From: Anodontia alba
Lineage: Eukaryota; Mollusca; Bivalvia; Lucinida; Lucinidae
Length of the DNA: 64,000 bases
Reading direction: 5' to 3'
Assembly (NCBI GenBank): GCA_964016985.1
Contig: OZ024823.1
Coordinates: 135,614,112-135,678,111 of the forward strand
The notes under the pieces were generated by a model. The model was not told the DNA's origin and made no database searches. It worked only from the letters and a program-made list of their open reading frames with translations. Made by a program: the position numbers and the translations under genes. Below are positions 21,635 to 30,729 of the stretch, in pieces. Position 1 is the first letter of the stretch; each line of letters starts with the position of its first letter.

Positions 21635-22029
21635 AATCTTGCTTTTCAGAAACAGACTATTAACTTGGTGCATAAAATTCATTGACACGCGGACTGTCTG
21701 TCTTTCGAAAAATCAGGCTTCTGAAACGTAACGGATATTCAGACACTTTGATCACCCATATTGATATTCAATAATGCTAATCATTTTAGCGTAATTGGTG
21801 GAAGTATGTACACACAATAACTACACTGTACATAGGGTTTGCATGTTTTGGCGAAATACTACCAACATGGACATATTTCGTGCACTTAGTGTTTTTTTTC
21901 TGCATTATGCACTCTTGGTCATTTTAGCATAAATCTGAACAAATCACACAGTCGTAGCTACGTGCATGTGACCATATTGATGCCGTGATAGTTTAGAACT
22001 TTTATGCGTTTGTCTTTTATAGTTTTCAT
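21635..22029. other. Gap: no recognisable gene
   Basis: Unassigned AT-rich DNA. Confidence 0.35.
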
Positions 22030-22215
22030 TAAAACATCTGAGCCGGAACACACCTTTTCCTAGAAGATTTCATGCGCGGCCAGCGAATAATAATGTGCAG
22101 GCTGATCAGAGTTTTAATTGTCCGCTTGAACACGCTTTGGTACCTTGAGCTACCCAAAAAGTGATCAGACTGCGTGTATGCTTAGGCTGATCGGAGTCTT
22201 CGCTTGGCGAATGAA
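22030..22215. mobile_element. Family D MITE, copy
   Basis: 'GCCAGCGAATAATAATGTGC', 'AGGCTGATCAGAGTTT', 'GATCAGACTGCGTGTATGC' and 'GGCTGATCGGAGTCTTCGC' match family D in order. Confidence 0.6.
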
Positions 22216-22234
22216 CTGCTGTGCCCCTGCTCAT

Positions 22235-22483
22235 ATAGATAGTTGAATGACTTTTTGAAACTATGGCGACAATTAGATTTCTATCTCTTTTGAACTTTAT
22301 AAATTGTTCCCGAGGGACATTGATAGGACAAAGACGAGAATAGATAAAGGCAATTAACACTATCTTGAGCGCTGAGACACATATTTCTCATTGGAACTGA
22401 AGTACCGTACAATTTATAAGGTTCAAAAGAGCTAGAAATCTAATTGTCGTCATAGTTTCAAAAAGTCATTCAACTATCTATTT
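22235..22483. mobile_element. Long inverted repeat, about 73-bp arms
   Basis: The left arm 22235-22308 (ATAGATAGTTGAATGACTTT ... TATAAATTGT) is matched inverted at 22410-22483 (ACAATTTATAAGGTTCAAAA ... AACTATCTAT), with a few mismatches and a spacer of about 100 bp. Foldback structure, single in this window. Confidence 0.8.
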
Positions 22484-22530
22484 GAGTCTGATCAGAGTTC
22501 TGCGTCTGATCTGTGTCTAAACTGTCTTCT
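22484..22530. mobile_element. Hairpin module fragment
   Basis: 'GAGTCTGATCAGAGTTCTGC' then 'GTCTGATCTGTGTCTAAACT': half of the family B/C core. It directly abuts the inverted repeat to its left. Confidence 0.45.
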
Positions 22531-22554
22531 CAGACCTGCCTGAACGAATATTTA

Positions 22555-22660
22555 ACCTAATTATGCCTTGCGTCTCATAAAAGTGACATTGGCAAACAAT
22601 GTGGGCCCAGATCAGACGCTGCGTTCTGCGGCGTCTGATCAGGATCTATACTGTTTGCAT
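22555..22660. mobile_element. Family C hairpin MITE, partial
   Basis: 'AACCTAATTATGCCTTGCG' start, then GGCAAACAATGTGGGCCCAG pairing with TCAGGATCTATACTGTTTGC around CGCTGCGTTCTGCGGCG. Confidence 0.65.
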
Positions 22661-22832
22661 GAATTGCAGGAACATTTTCTATAAAACATGATCGTACTAA
22701 AAAACAAAACAACCCCTAAACGTTTTGTATAATTGTCTATAGTTCAAACTGAACCACATTTCGACATCTGTGTCGTTCTGGTAGGGACCGTGTCCAGTCC
22801 ACAGAGTTGTTCGCGAATGGCTGTTTGCATGT

Positions 22833-23130
22833 CTAGTCCTCTTCTGAGTTGATCCAGAATGTTGATAAAGTACATGCTACAGATTCTACTCCATGGACTC
22901 TGTAGCATTTCTTTGTTGTAGATTCAGTGTGCGGCATTCCTTTGAATGATGGTAGAACATAATCTTCTAGCGGCAGTAATCCATAAGAATCGAAGTGGGT
23001 AGCCTCGTCGTTGTTTCTGCTGTAAATGGCTACCCAAAGTTCTCCTAGTTTGTCAGAAGTGTCCGTATTGATGATATAAGCTTTCACAGCAAAATGTTTC
23101 TCTTCTGGTAGTAAGTCTTTAGCACATATT
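22833..23130 (-). pseudogene. Adenain-like cysteine protease relic (Polinton/Maverick-type)
   Basis: The minus-strand frame reads 'LLPEEKHFAVKAYIINTD', then 'GELWVAIYSRNND' and 'HFDSYGLLPLEDY'. Spacing of the 'xNTDxSxxxGxxWxxI' block and 'FDSYG' is characteristic of adenovirus-protease-like maturation proteases of Polintons and related viruses (family knowledge). The residue before Trp, usually the catalytic His, is Leu here, and the C-terminal Cys region is frameshifted, so it is presumably inactive. It lies 3' of a capsid-like fragment on the same strand. This is an old integrated copy, described only. Confidence 0.6.
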
Positions 23131-23189
23131 TGTACATGTAAATGTTTGAGTTGTGGTGCTCTTTTTAACAGAGGTGTGTTTGAAGGTAT

Positions 23190-23402
23190 TCATTGAACAA
23201 GCTTCTGTTTCCAGAAATCTCTCCACTCCTTGTGTGTAGTAGAATCACTTCTGTAACTGTTTTGATTGTATCTGAGAAATGCCCAGTTTTTATAAGCTTC
23301 CACTGCTTCTCTTGGTAACAGATCTGCCAGTCCTCTTCTCTTTTCTGTCTGTAGAAAACTGTCCCATTCTTTAATGATGTCGTAGATATCAAGACAACTC
23401 AA
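23190..23402 (-). pseudogene. Unidentified ORF fragment in the Polinton-like block
   Basis: A 70-codon minus-strand frame upstream of the protease, with 'DIIKEWDSFLQTEKRRGLAD' and 'EWRDFWKQKL'. The charged, Trp-rich composition looks protein-like, and it is collinear with the protease and capsid pieces. I do not recognise its family. A competing frame overlaps it (23165-23392). MITE E1 lies immediately upstream. Confidence 0.35.
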
Positions 23403-23419
23403 CGTTTCCTCATCTTAAC

Positions 23420-23698
23420 ATCACGAAAACATACCTAATATAATTTTGACCCCGTTAAACCCCACTTTTATATAGTAAAACTGGGGTTTACAGGGGTATA
23501 CATTATTTTTCTTATTTCTGTTCAAAAACATAGATTGTGGGTACTCATTAGAACCGCCTCGGCGAGGCGGTTCTAACGAGTAGCCACAATCTATGTTTTT
23601 AGCAGAAATATGAAAAATATCAGAAGTTTTTATCGGAAAAGTTTCAGTTTTTGGTGATGAAATTTTCAATATATTTGAATAGGCGTGTTTACATAATG
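23420..23698 (-). mobile_element. Family E MITE, copy 1
   Basis: It runs CATCACGAAAACATACCTAA to AGGCGTGTTTACATAATG, with the shared interior 'AAACCCCACTTTTATATAG' and central palindrome TTAGAACCGCCTCGGCGAGG... at about 23550-23580. It is inserted within the minus-strand Polinton-like block, so it is younger than that relic. Confidence 0.85.
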
Positions 23699-24147
23699 AA
23701 CACAGTCTAATAAACAATCAGCTGACGAAGTCCACAGACATAGATCGTGGTATCTCTGACTTGGATGATCTATTTTACACCCCGTATGTCCATGTCATGC
23801 ATAATTACTGATGGCATCTTTCAGTTTTCTAACCAGAAGCAGCAGCCTTCTTTGTAATCTTTGTAATCTATGTTACAATTCTGAAGTTGTGAGATAACGG
23901 ATTCTTCAAAGAAAGTGGATTCTTCAAAGAAAATTGTGTCTACAAGCTGGATTACGATCGGCTAAAAAGTAATAAAAACAAGGTATACCGGCACTTCATG
24001 ATATGGTGTCAGGCCAAAATTGAAACAAGTGTTGCAGCGCCGCGGTCGTTTCGGGTGTTAATATGTCTTTTTCAACAACAGCATCCTCATCTTCATCATC
24101 ATTATCTTTCTCTTTCTTTATCTCTTCAAAGTTAACGATAGGCTCTT
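23699..24147 (-). pseudogene. Decayed coding sequence in the Polinton-like block
   Basis: Another minus-strand frame crosses 24180-23970 with 'WPLEEPIVNFEEIKKEKDN', an acidic DDEDED run and 'TTAALQHLFQFWPDTIS' before a stop. It may be a short gene next to the capsid end. From 23960 to 23700 no frame stays open. Function unknown. Confidence 0.35.
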
Positions 24148-24336
24148 CTAGTGGCCATCGATAGTTCTTTTTCTGTGTAACAGCCTGGATGCTTTCATTG
24201 TTTTAGCAGTCTGTGATTCCGTTTTTTTACCTATGCGACTATCAAACTCTGCATATACAATCAAGTTGATAGTGGTGTCAAGTGCTCTTGCAAACTGAAA
24301 TTCCAGTCGTAGATTTCCAGTTTTTATAGGATGCAA
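24148..24336 (-). pseudogene. Capsid-like C-terminal fragment (Polinton/adintovirus-type)
   Basis: The minus strand encodes 'KTGNLRLEFQFARALDTTIN' followed by 'LIVYAEFDSRI'. A 'xGNLRLExxFxxALxxTxNxIVYAEF' C-terminus is, to my knowledge, the end of the double-jelly-roll major capsid protein of metazoan Polintons/adintoviruses, often annotated as F54H12.2-like. The rest of the protein is missing upstream, and after 'DSRIGKK' the frame departs from the family. It is a truncated genomic fossil. The adjacent protease fragment on the same strand supports the reading. Confidence 0.55.
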
Positions 24337-24474
24337 ATGATCTTAATCTGCTCTCTGGTCACAAGCATTTACTAATTTTGAAAGTACATCTACATATCTA
24401 AGAGTGCAATGGTGTGTAAAATATTTCTACATGCGACTTTTCAAAGTTCTTTGAAGACGGTCTTTAGTTATGGT

Positions 24475-24490
24475 GGCCCTGAGAAGGGCC
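24475..24490 (-). other. Histone-mRNA-like 3' stem-loop, orphan
   Basis: The minus strand reads GGCCCT-TCTC-AGGGCC, flanked 5' by CACAAAC and 3' by ACCATAAC. This fits the replication-dependent histone 3' stem-loop pattern (6-bp stem, 4-nt U-H-U-H loop). No histone coding sequence precedes it, so it may be a remnant or chance. Confidence 0.35.
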
Positions 24491-24926
24491 GTTTGTGTTG
24501 TCTACCGGCAATATAAATATTACTGTCAGGGACAGCAGGACAGACGGTCACCACAGGCAGGACATCTCACTGCCCACTGCGCATAGGATATGAGTATTGT
24601 TGAACGTTTTCAAAGAATAATCGCATTTCTAGAATTTAATCTCCCTATTGCATTACTATAATCTTCAAATCTTTTCCTCTATGTCATTTTTGTATGTTTG
24701 TGTTGTACTCATTATGTTTAATAAACTTGTTTAAACCAATCTTCAGTTACATTCAACAATTTCATATGTCACCGAAAAAACTCATTTGAATATACGCGAA
24801 TGATACTATTTGACCCAGCAACATAATTTAAACAAAAGAAATCAATAAATGATACATTAAATATGTAATGATATATTAACGACAATGAAGAAGTTCATCT
24901 TTGAAAAATTGAAAAAAAAAAAACTT

Positions 24927-25026
24927 TGGGATATGAATTTTAATCCCTCAAAATGTCAGGTCATTCGTGTGACCCGACAGAAATCTCCCTTCTCAACTGA
25001 ATACCATATTCATGGCTGTGTACTTG
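24927..25026 (+). pseudogene. LINE reverse transcriptase fragment, part 1
   Basis: The plus frame from TGG at 24927 gives 'WDMNFNPSKCQVIRVTRQKS' and 'YHIHGCVLESVSS', the block after the catalytic YADD of CR1/Jockey/L2-like LINE RTs ('WxMxFNxxKCxVxxV', family knowledge). It is interrupted by MITE P2 and resumes at 25262. Truncated upstream at an A-rich stretch. Confidence 0.75.
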
Positions 25027-25033
25027 AAAGTGT

Positions 25034-25259
25034 ATCCTCTGCTTAACGAGCTCGTTAGTGGTCAAAATGTTAACTGTTCTAATAGTACAATATCTAATTC
25101 ACGGATATTTTTGCTGAAAAAAAAGGTAAGTAGCTTTTGCAAATGCAAAAGCTACTCACAGGTTTTCAGCACAAATATATGCGTATACGCCATATTTAAT
25201 GATCAAAGTTTTAACGATACGTTACCTAACAACATCGTTAGTTTTGAACAACTGGGCCC
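25034..25259 (+). mobile_element. Family P MITE inserted in the LINE fragment (copy 2)
   Basis: It reads 'CTTAACGAGCTCGTTAGTGG' ... 'GTAAGTAGCTTTTGCAAATG' ... 'AACAACTGGGCCC', complete at its right end and missing about 25 bp at its left end compared with 57910-58140. The flanks join to a continuous LINE protein, so this is a secondary insertion. Confidence 0.8.
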
Positions 25260-25261
25260 TG

Positions 25262-25589
25262 GGGGTCACCATATCCGAAGACCTCAGACGACCCCAACTG
25301 GCGCCCCCTAGATCAACGACGCATTGACAGTCGCCTGGTTCTTCTATGCAAGGTCACATATGAACTTGTAGCTATACCTGCAGCTGACTACCTGATCCGG
25401 AATACTCGTTCTTCTATACAGAATCATCCTCTTGCAAAACGACAGGTCACAACTCTGAAAGATTACTACAAGTTTACATTTTTCCCTCGGAAACGTGTCC
25501 ACTTGAATGCCCTACCACACATATCTGTTCTTCCGACACTGGCACAGTTTAGTACAGCTGTCTGTCAGGTAGTCCACTCAACACCTTAA
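25262..25589 (+). pseudogene. LINE ORF2 C-terminus, part 2
   Basis: It starts 'GVTISEDL', the usual continuation of 'xxLGVxIxxDL' in LINE RTs. After a small deletion/frameshift near 25308, a clean 93-codon frame runs to TAA at 25587: 'RRIDSRLVLLCKVTYELVAI', 'LKDYYKFTFFPRKRVHLNAL', ending 'VVHSTP'. This 'YYxxSFFPRxxxxWNxLP' tail (with the usual Trp as Leu here) is typical of CR1/L2-like C-termini. The stretch between 'EDLR' and the tail is deleted. A poly(T) tract follows. Confidence 0.8.
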
Positions 25590-25600
25590 ACGCCAGTATC

Positions 25601-25624
25601 TTTTTTTTTTTTTTTTTTTTTTTT
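25601..25624. repeat. Poly(T) tract
   Basis: Twenty-four T just downstream of the LINE stop codon. Confidence 0.95.
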
Positions 25625-25851
25625 ATCTTTTAACTATACTAACATTCTTGTTCGCACTGTACAAACTCATTTCACCCACTTTTCTATACTTTACTTTATC
25701 TCAGCTAACCCTCTTCAGTCTTAATATACCGGAACCCCATCTGACGTCCTCCTCGGAGGTTAAGGTGTTCAGGAAGACGGACAGATAATACATAAAAATA
25801 GAATTTTCTTATCAAGTGAGTTAATTAGAAGAGATACAACGGGTTCTCATA

Positions 25852-26004
25852 CAGTCGACTCTCGTTATCTCGAATTCCAAAGGACTCACTGAAACACTTC
25901 GAGATATCCGTACCTCGACATATCAGAGTTGAGTCTGTGAGTAAAATAATAAATTGAACAACAACATTTAACAAATGTATATGTAATTTGACTCCTGAAG
26001 TTAG

Positions 26005-26042
<38 letters not shown>

Positions 26043-26206
26043 AAGTGGAAAAGAGGAGAAATTGCTCCTTAGGAGCAATTTCTCCTCTTTTCCACATTAT
26101 TTTGTTACCTGTTGTCATAGTTTCATGTTAAAACAGGGACCAGATTTTCACTTCGAGATAAGCGGTAATTTGAAATAAGCGAGTTCGAGATAACGAGGTT
26201 CGACTG
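25852..26206 (+). mobile_element. Family G MITE, copy 2
   Basis: CAGTCGACTCTCGTTATCTC to AACGAGGTTCGACTG with TA on both sides. It is 22 bp longer than copy 1, mainly because of an expanded (TA)n at about 26007-26039. Central hairpin GAAATTGCTCCTTAGGAGCA. Confidence 0.9.
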
Positions 26207-26285
26207 TATTAGTTTCAACCTCTGACAGGCGGGTGCATATGGTGCCGTACCTAATAGCCTCGTCCTTATATTTCCAGACTGTCCT

Positions 26286-26341
26286 GGGCTATAAGGACGG
26301 GGCTATAAGTCCGGGGCTTTAAGGACGGGGCTATAAGGACG
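26286..26341 (+). repeat. 14-bp tandem repeat, four units
   Basis: GGGCTATAAGGACG-type units occur four times with one or two changes each (AGTCCG, TTTAAG). A 'CTCGTCCTTATA' lies inverted just upstream. Confidence 0.85.
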
Positions 26342-26399
26342 TGGTTATATTGCCCGTCATTACTACTAACATGTCCTGCATGAATTCCGAACAAAATTG

Positions 26400-26590
26400 T
26401 TAGACCTTTAAGCGCCAGTCACAACCTCAGCAGACGACATTTTGAAATGGTTTTGTTCTTCAAAGAAAATAAGTCTTGACTTTTTATGTGAATCATCTGT
26501 CGATGTCAATACTTATTGTCTCTGAAAAATATAGAACGTCGTCTGCTGCAAATTTCGCTTGACGTTTTAAGGCTTTAAACGTTGAAGTAC
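26400..26590. mobile_element. Family N-related inverted element
   Basis: 'CAGCAGACGACATTTTGAAA' at the left and 'AACGTCGTCTGCTGCAAATT' at the right are inverted copies; the outer parts 'CTTTAAGCGCCAGT' and 'GCTTGACGTTTTAAGG' are loosely inverted. It shares 'CGTCTGCTG' with family N. Confidence 0.55.
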
Positions 26591-26904
26591 AAACAGGTTA
26601 TGATTTATATTTTACACTTTATCGTACGTATGGTGTGGAACGTAGAACGATGTCCTGATGGCATATGCGAACAAGAAATGCCAACTTTGACCAGCATGCT
26701 CGTTTTGATAAGGGCCCTCTATTTTCGTCGATATACAATGTACTCTACAGTATCCAGTGATATAACCGGCACCGAAGGCTGCGATCACATTGCACATCTG
26801 GACAGTCTGACTTGTAACCCTGCTGTTAGCCTATGGCATAATGACCCATCCTTTGTCTTGAGCAGCTCTTATATCTTGTGTTCCCTGGAAATGTTTTAAG
26901 CTTA

Positions 26905-27110
26905 ACCCTTAAAGGACCAAGCAAATCTATAGCAGACGTAATCTCAGAATTTTCTATTATTTCTAAAAGAAAATAAGGCGTGACATTTCATGTAGATTGT
27001 CTGCCTTAGGTTTTATTATTTCTCAGAGGAAAAAAGGCGTGGTATTTCATGTGAATCATCTGCCTGACAGATGATTCACATGAACTGTCACACCTTCTCT
27101 AAGAAGTAAC
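26905..27110. mobile_element. Family N-related element with hairpin
   Basis: 'AAGGCGTGACATTTCATGTA' and 'AAGGCGTGGTATTTCATGTG' are a direct pair, and GTGAATCATCTGCC / GGCAGATGATTCAC-type sequences form a hairpin at 27050-27080. Begins TTAACCCTTAAAGG. Confidence 0.55.
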
Positions 27111-27139
27111 AATATATCAAATTATTAGTGTAGTTATCC

Positions 27140-27400
27140 AGGAAAGGCTATATCGTCAGGAAGCACAAACTTCTTGAAGCACAGAAAAAAAGACGAGATG
27201 AGGCACAAACAATGTCATAATCAAACGGCACATTGACCGTAACCCACGTATGAACAAAGAATTATAATTGTAACAGAGTAGCTACCTTTGAACGGGTCAG
27301 CACAAAAAGTACTTGGAGGCTTCAACCAGTCTTCCTCGGGCTCAACCTCACCCTGATCTCTTGACACAGGTCCAGACGTTAACGTAAGAATACAAAACAA
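27140..27400 (+). repeat. Family S repeat, copy
   Basis: 'AGGAAGCACAAACTTCTTGA', 'GATGAGGCACAAACAATG', 'GAACAAAGAATTATAATTGT' and 'ACCTTTGAACGGGTCAG' follow the word order of the family S repeat at 61501-61760 and 56641-56960. Family S may be another internal region of the RT element, but I cannot prove it. Confidence 0.5.
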
Positions 27401-27478
27401 AAGATAGCACATACAGAAAGAAAACAAAGCGAAGTCGGCAGCTGTTAAAGACGGCGATAACGCTGCTGTTATCAATAC
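27286..27478 (-). CDS. Candidate exon with signal-peptide-like segment (weak)
   Basis: On the minus strand an acceptor (TTTATTTTCAG, ending 27479) and a donor (TTCAAAG|GTAGCT, at 27286) bound 193 bp with an open frame: 'AADFALFSFCMCYLLFCILT' then 'SGPVSRDQGEVEPEEDWLKP'. A hydrophobic stretch followed by an acidic stretch resembles a secretory leader, but no neighbouring exons are recognisable and part of the sequence is in repeat family S, so chance is likely. Confidence 0.15.
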
Positions 27479-27879
27479 CTGAAAATAAACAGACAGAAAA
27501 GTGGTCAGTCTTAGCGCGGTTGACCACAATGCTATACTTTCAGCCAAACGGATCCGTATTAGAATTTCCGTGGAACGCATTATAAACCTCTGGGGTTGGT
27601 TGGGCTAATGTTGGAGAGTGGGGGTTGGGAGTAATTACACAAGTTTTACTCGCGCAAAAATTCTACCTTTATTCTGAAGCAGCTCCAAATTACAAATTCA
27701 TGTATGTGTTTGGTCGGGGTTCTCTCCCTCAACAGTGAAACAACTCAGTGAAACATATAAACATAAACACTGCGATGACACCGACTAGAGGGGTCAATGG
27801 CGATCTGAAGCAAGCCAGAATAAACGTAAAAAAACAACAACACAAGTTGGAGCATGACTCAGAGCTTGAAACCTTTTGC

Positions 27880-27880
<1 letters not shown>

Positions 27881-27937
<57 letters not shown>

Positions 27938-28288
27938 AATCGACTCTCATTATCTCGAATTCCAAGGGACTCACTGAAACACTTCGAAATATCTGTACCT
28001 CGACATATCAGAGTTGAGAGAGTGAGTAAAATAATAAATTGAGCAACAACATTTAACAAATGAATATGTAATTTGACCCCTGAAGTTAGAAATATATATA
28101 TAAAATAATGTGGAAAAGAGGAGAAATTGCTCCTTAGGAGCAATTTCTCCTCTTTTCCACATTATTTTGTTACCTGTTGTCATAGTTTCATGTTAAAACA
28201 GGGAACAGATTTTCACTTCGAGATAAGCGGTAATTCGAAATAAGCGATTCGAGATAACGAGGTTCGACTTTAATAATAATAATAATAA
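27881..28288. repeat. (TAA)n microsatellite split by MITE G3
   Basis: About 18 TAA units lie at 27881-27936 and five or six at 28270-28288, with family G element 27937-28269 between them. The arrays are in the same phase and were probably one tract before insertion. Confidence 0.85.
27937..28269 (+). mobile_element. Family G MITE, copy 3, inside (TAA)n
   Basis: CAATCGACTCTCATTATCTC ... AACGAGGTTCGACT, 333 bp like copy 1, preceded by TA and followed by TTA. Central GAGGAGAAATTGCTCCTTAG hairpin intact. Confidence 0.9.
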
Positions 28289-28459
28289 TTATCATGATGT
28301 TAATACTGACAGACCGCGCGGATGCTTAGACTGATCTTTGTGTTCACTTTTCACATATGCCGAGGTTCGGTTATAAGTTCTGAATATTGCCAAGTAAAAC
28401 CATACCATTCTCATATTGTTTGCAACAGCACGCAACTTTCAGTGCACTCGTCATTTAAC

Positions 28460-28875
28460 GCTTAGCACTATGGGTAAAAATTTCAGCAGAATACATATTG
28501 AAATAAAAGTCAAAATGGATTGCCTTTGGGAACAAAGAACACACAAAATCGCGAAAATTGGAGACTCGGTTTGATTGAGTCTCTTCAGGTGCAACACTGT
28601 ACTTTGCTACCCTAGCGCTGGTTGAAGCGGTATTCGATTTCCAAAATGACCAGGATGGGCTCAATGATCCCAAAGGAAATAAAATATAACCTGCACTATG
28701 ATGATGTACGGGGAAACTTTTTACGAATGTTTTTCTCATTTTCCCAGAAAAGAGGTTTTGACATTTCATGCAGACAATTAGCATGAAATGTCAAGTTCTG
28801 TTTCCCGGGTAAAATAAGAAATATATAATCAATGTGTCGTCTGCTGAATTAGCCAGAGAGTGGGAAAAGATTAAG
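28460..28875. mobile_element. Family N MITE, longest copy
   Basis: Left end 'GCTTAGCACTATGGGTAAAA', right end 'CCAGAGAGTGGGAAAAGATT' and 'AAGCATC'. The core is a hairpin, TTTTGACATTTCATGC against GCATGAAATGTCAAG, near 28756-28796. The left interior (28500-28740) is longer than in the 38730 copy and is not shared with it. Confidence 0.65.
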
Positions 28876-29419
28876 CATCTATTTTACACATCGTTGCTTC
28901 AGTATCGCTAGAAGAAAGCACATACAGACACATTCATGATTACCATTCCAAAAGCTAGACGGCTTGACAGCATTTCATTCTATCTGTTAAAGTTTAATCA
29001 GTTCTTGCTGCTGTTAAACTAATTATTCCGCACTTAAAAATGCACTAGAATGTGATTAGGCTGTTATTTGTTTTGCATTTTCGTTCCAAACAAGCATAAT
29101 AAAGCGAATAGACTTTATAAAAGTGCAGATTCTACCACCGAGTGCCAGCATTATCGGCAGCAATTTGCGCTAAAATCGAGGCCAACACATACACGCCACA
29201 CCGTGAGAAAAGATCTTGGCAGTATATAAGAAAAGAGAATTCCTTCGTCTGCGGCGTCTGATCTTGGCCGTTGTATAGCAAGGGGACTATAAATATAATT
29301 AAAATTGTGCAGATGTTATCTACGTTGGTGTACAAACTGAAGACAAATGTTCTTGTGTTGTTGAAAAGTGCGGTGTTCGGTCCCCATTATATATCTCCTA
29401 TTCAAATTAACATAAAGAA
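28876..29419. other. Gap: no recognisable gene
   Basis: A short family B/C hairpin trace (CTGCGGCGTCTGATCTTGG) lies near 29249-29270; otherwise unassigned. Confidence 0.4.
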
Positions 29420-29639
29420 TACCGTATTTACCCTAAGTATTCGGACACTTCAACTCCTTACCATATATGTTCTAAAATTTGAACCAGTACAATTCACTAC
29501 CCGTTGTTGTGTCATAAAATTGCTGGATGAGTGGCAAACAGTGTAGACCCAGATTAGACGCCGCGTTATGCGGCGTCTCATCCTGGCCTCTACTGTTTGC
29601 TCAGGCCTGTCTGTCCGAATACATATGGTAAATACGGTA
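29420..29639 (+). mobile_element. Family B MITE, full-length copy
   Basis: A 220-bp element with terminal inverted repeats TACCGTATTTACCC / GGTAAATACGGTA extending into AGTATTCGGACA / TGTCCGAATAC. The hairpin module at 29534-29600 is CAAACAGTGTAGACCCAGAT ... CTACTGTTTG with core GACGCCGCGTTATGCGGCGTC. Reference copy for 8270 and 44541. Confidence 0.85.
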
Positions 29640-29699
29640 ACAATGTTTGTTCAAGGTCGTACACCAAGCTGGGGACAAGTAATGCATCAAGTTACCACC

Positions 29700-29915
29700 A
29701 AGTACCTCAGTCATTCCACCAGTATTATCGACATCCGCGCAGTCTGATCAAAAGCTCTGTTGTCCGCATGAAGAAACATTGCATCCTTTGCTAACCAAAC
29801 ATGCGCCCAGTGAGATTCTGATCAGGCTGCATGAGTACGCAGGCAGACCTGAATCTCCGCCGGACGCACATGTCCGATGGTACATTGTCTGACGTTGCGG
29901 TTCATTTCTGTATTG
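29700..29915. mobile_element. Family D MITE, copy
   Basis: 'CATCCGCGCAGTCTGATCAA', 'GTCCGCATGAAGAAAC', 'TGATCAGGCTGCATGAGTAC' and 'GTACATTGTCTGACGTTGCG' match family D on the reverse strand at the left and forward at the right. Confidence 0.65.
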
Positions 29916-30152
29916 CAAGCAAGTTGCTTATTCATTCTGCGCTATTAAACAGTTTAGCTTATAAATTATGCATTGTACTTCCAGTACGGGGCATCACTAG
30001 AAGAATTCAATGCTGGTTTTATTTTACAAGATAAGGATATTGTTAGAAATAATTAGAATAATGCTATAGTAGGCATATTTTGTTTTAGCTATCAGTTGAA
30101 ACAGCCCAAGTTAAGATGGATGTCCGTGTGTATATTTTCTTATTTCGACCCG

Positions 30153-30228
30153 AAAATAATATATTTTGTGGATACGCATTAGAAGTGCTGAGGCACTTCT
30201 AATGCGTATCCACAAAATATATTATTTT
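30153..30228. mobile_element. Perfect 36-bp-arm palindrome
   Basis: Two 36-base arms (AAAATAATATATTTTGTGGA ... and its exact complement) are separated by only TGAG. The inner part, GCATTAGAAGTGC / GCACTTCTAATGC, resembles the family E/F palindrome. Confidence 0.9.
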
Positions 30229-30308
30229 GTATTGGAGAAACATTTATCATGGTTACAAATCGCCTTATCTAGAGGGCTGGGGAATCAGATTCTGGTCTAA
30301 TTATTAAC

Positions 30309-30626
30309 ATTATGAAAACATGCCTATTCAAGTATACTGGAAATTTTACTACCCAAAAAATGAAAATTTTCAGACAAAAAATTCCGATATTTCATATTTC
30401 TGCTCAAAACATGGATTGTAGGTACTAGTTAGAACCGCCTCGTCCTCCTCTAAACAGATTATGGATACTCGTTAGAACCGCCTCGGCGAGCGGTTCCAAC
30501 GAGTATCCACAATCTTTGTTTTGAGCAGAAATAAGGAAAATAATATATACCCCTGTAAACCCCAGTTTTACTATACAAAAGTGGGGTTTAAGGGAGTCAA
30601 AATTATACAGGCATGTTTTCTTGATG
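30309..30626 (+). mobile_element. Family E MITE, copy 2
   Basis: CATTATGAAAACATGCCTAT ... CAGGCATGTTTTCTTGATG. It has a duplicated central segment: two 'GTTAGAACCGCCTCG' words (30428 and 30471) with the second followed by the palindrome. The right half carries 'AACCCCAGTTTTACTATACA'. Confidence 0.85.
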
Positions 30627-30729
30627 CCAGGGTAGAAAAACTGACGTCGTGTTATCGTATATATCCTACATATTTTAACAAACAGTGTAGAGTCAGGCCA
30701 AACTACAGAAGCAGTTTAATCAGTGTCTG

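Noticed and set aside
23165..23392. 75-codon minus-strand frame overlapping the Polinton-like block
   Set aside because: The alternative frame (23402-23190) has a more protein-like sequence; this one is its shadow or the result of a frameshift.
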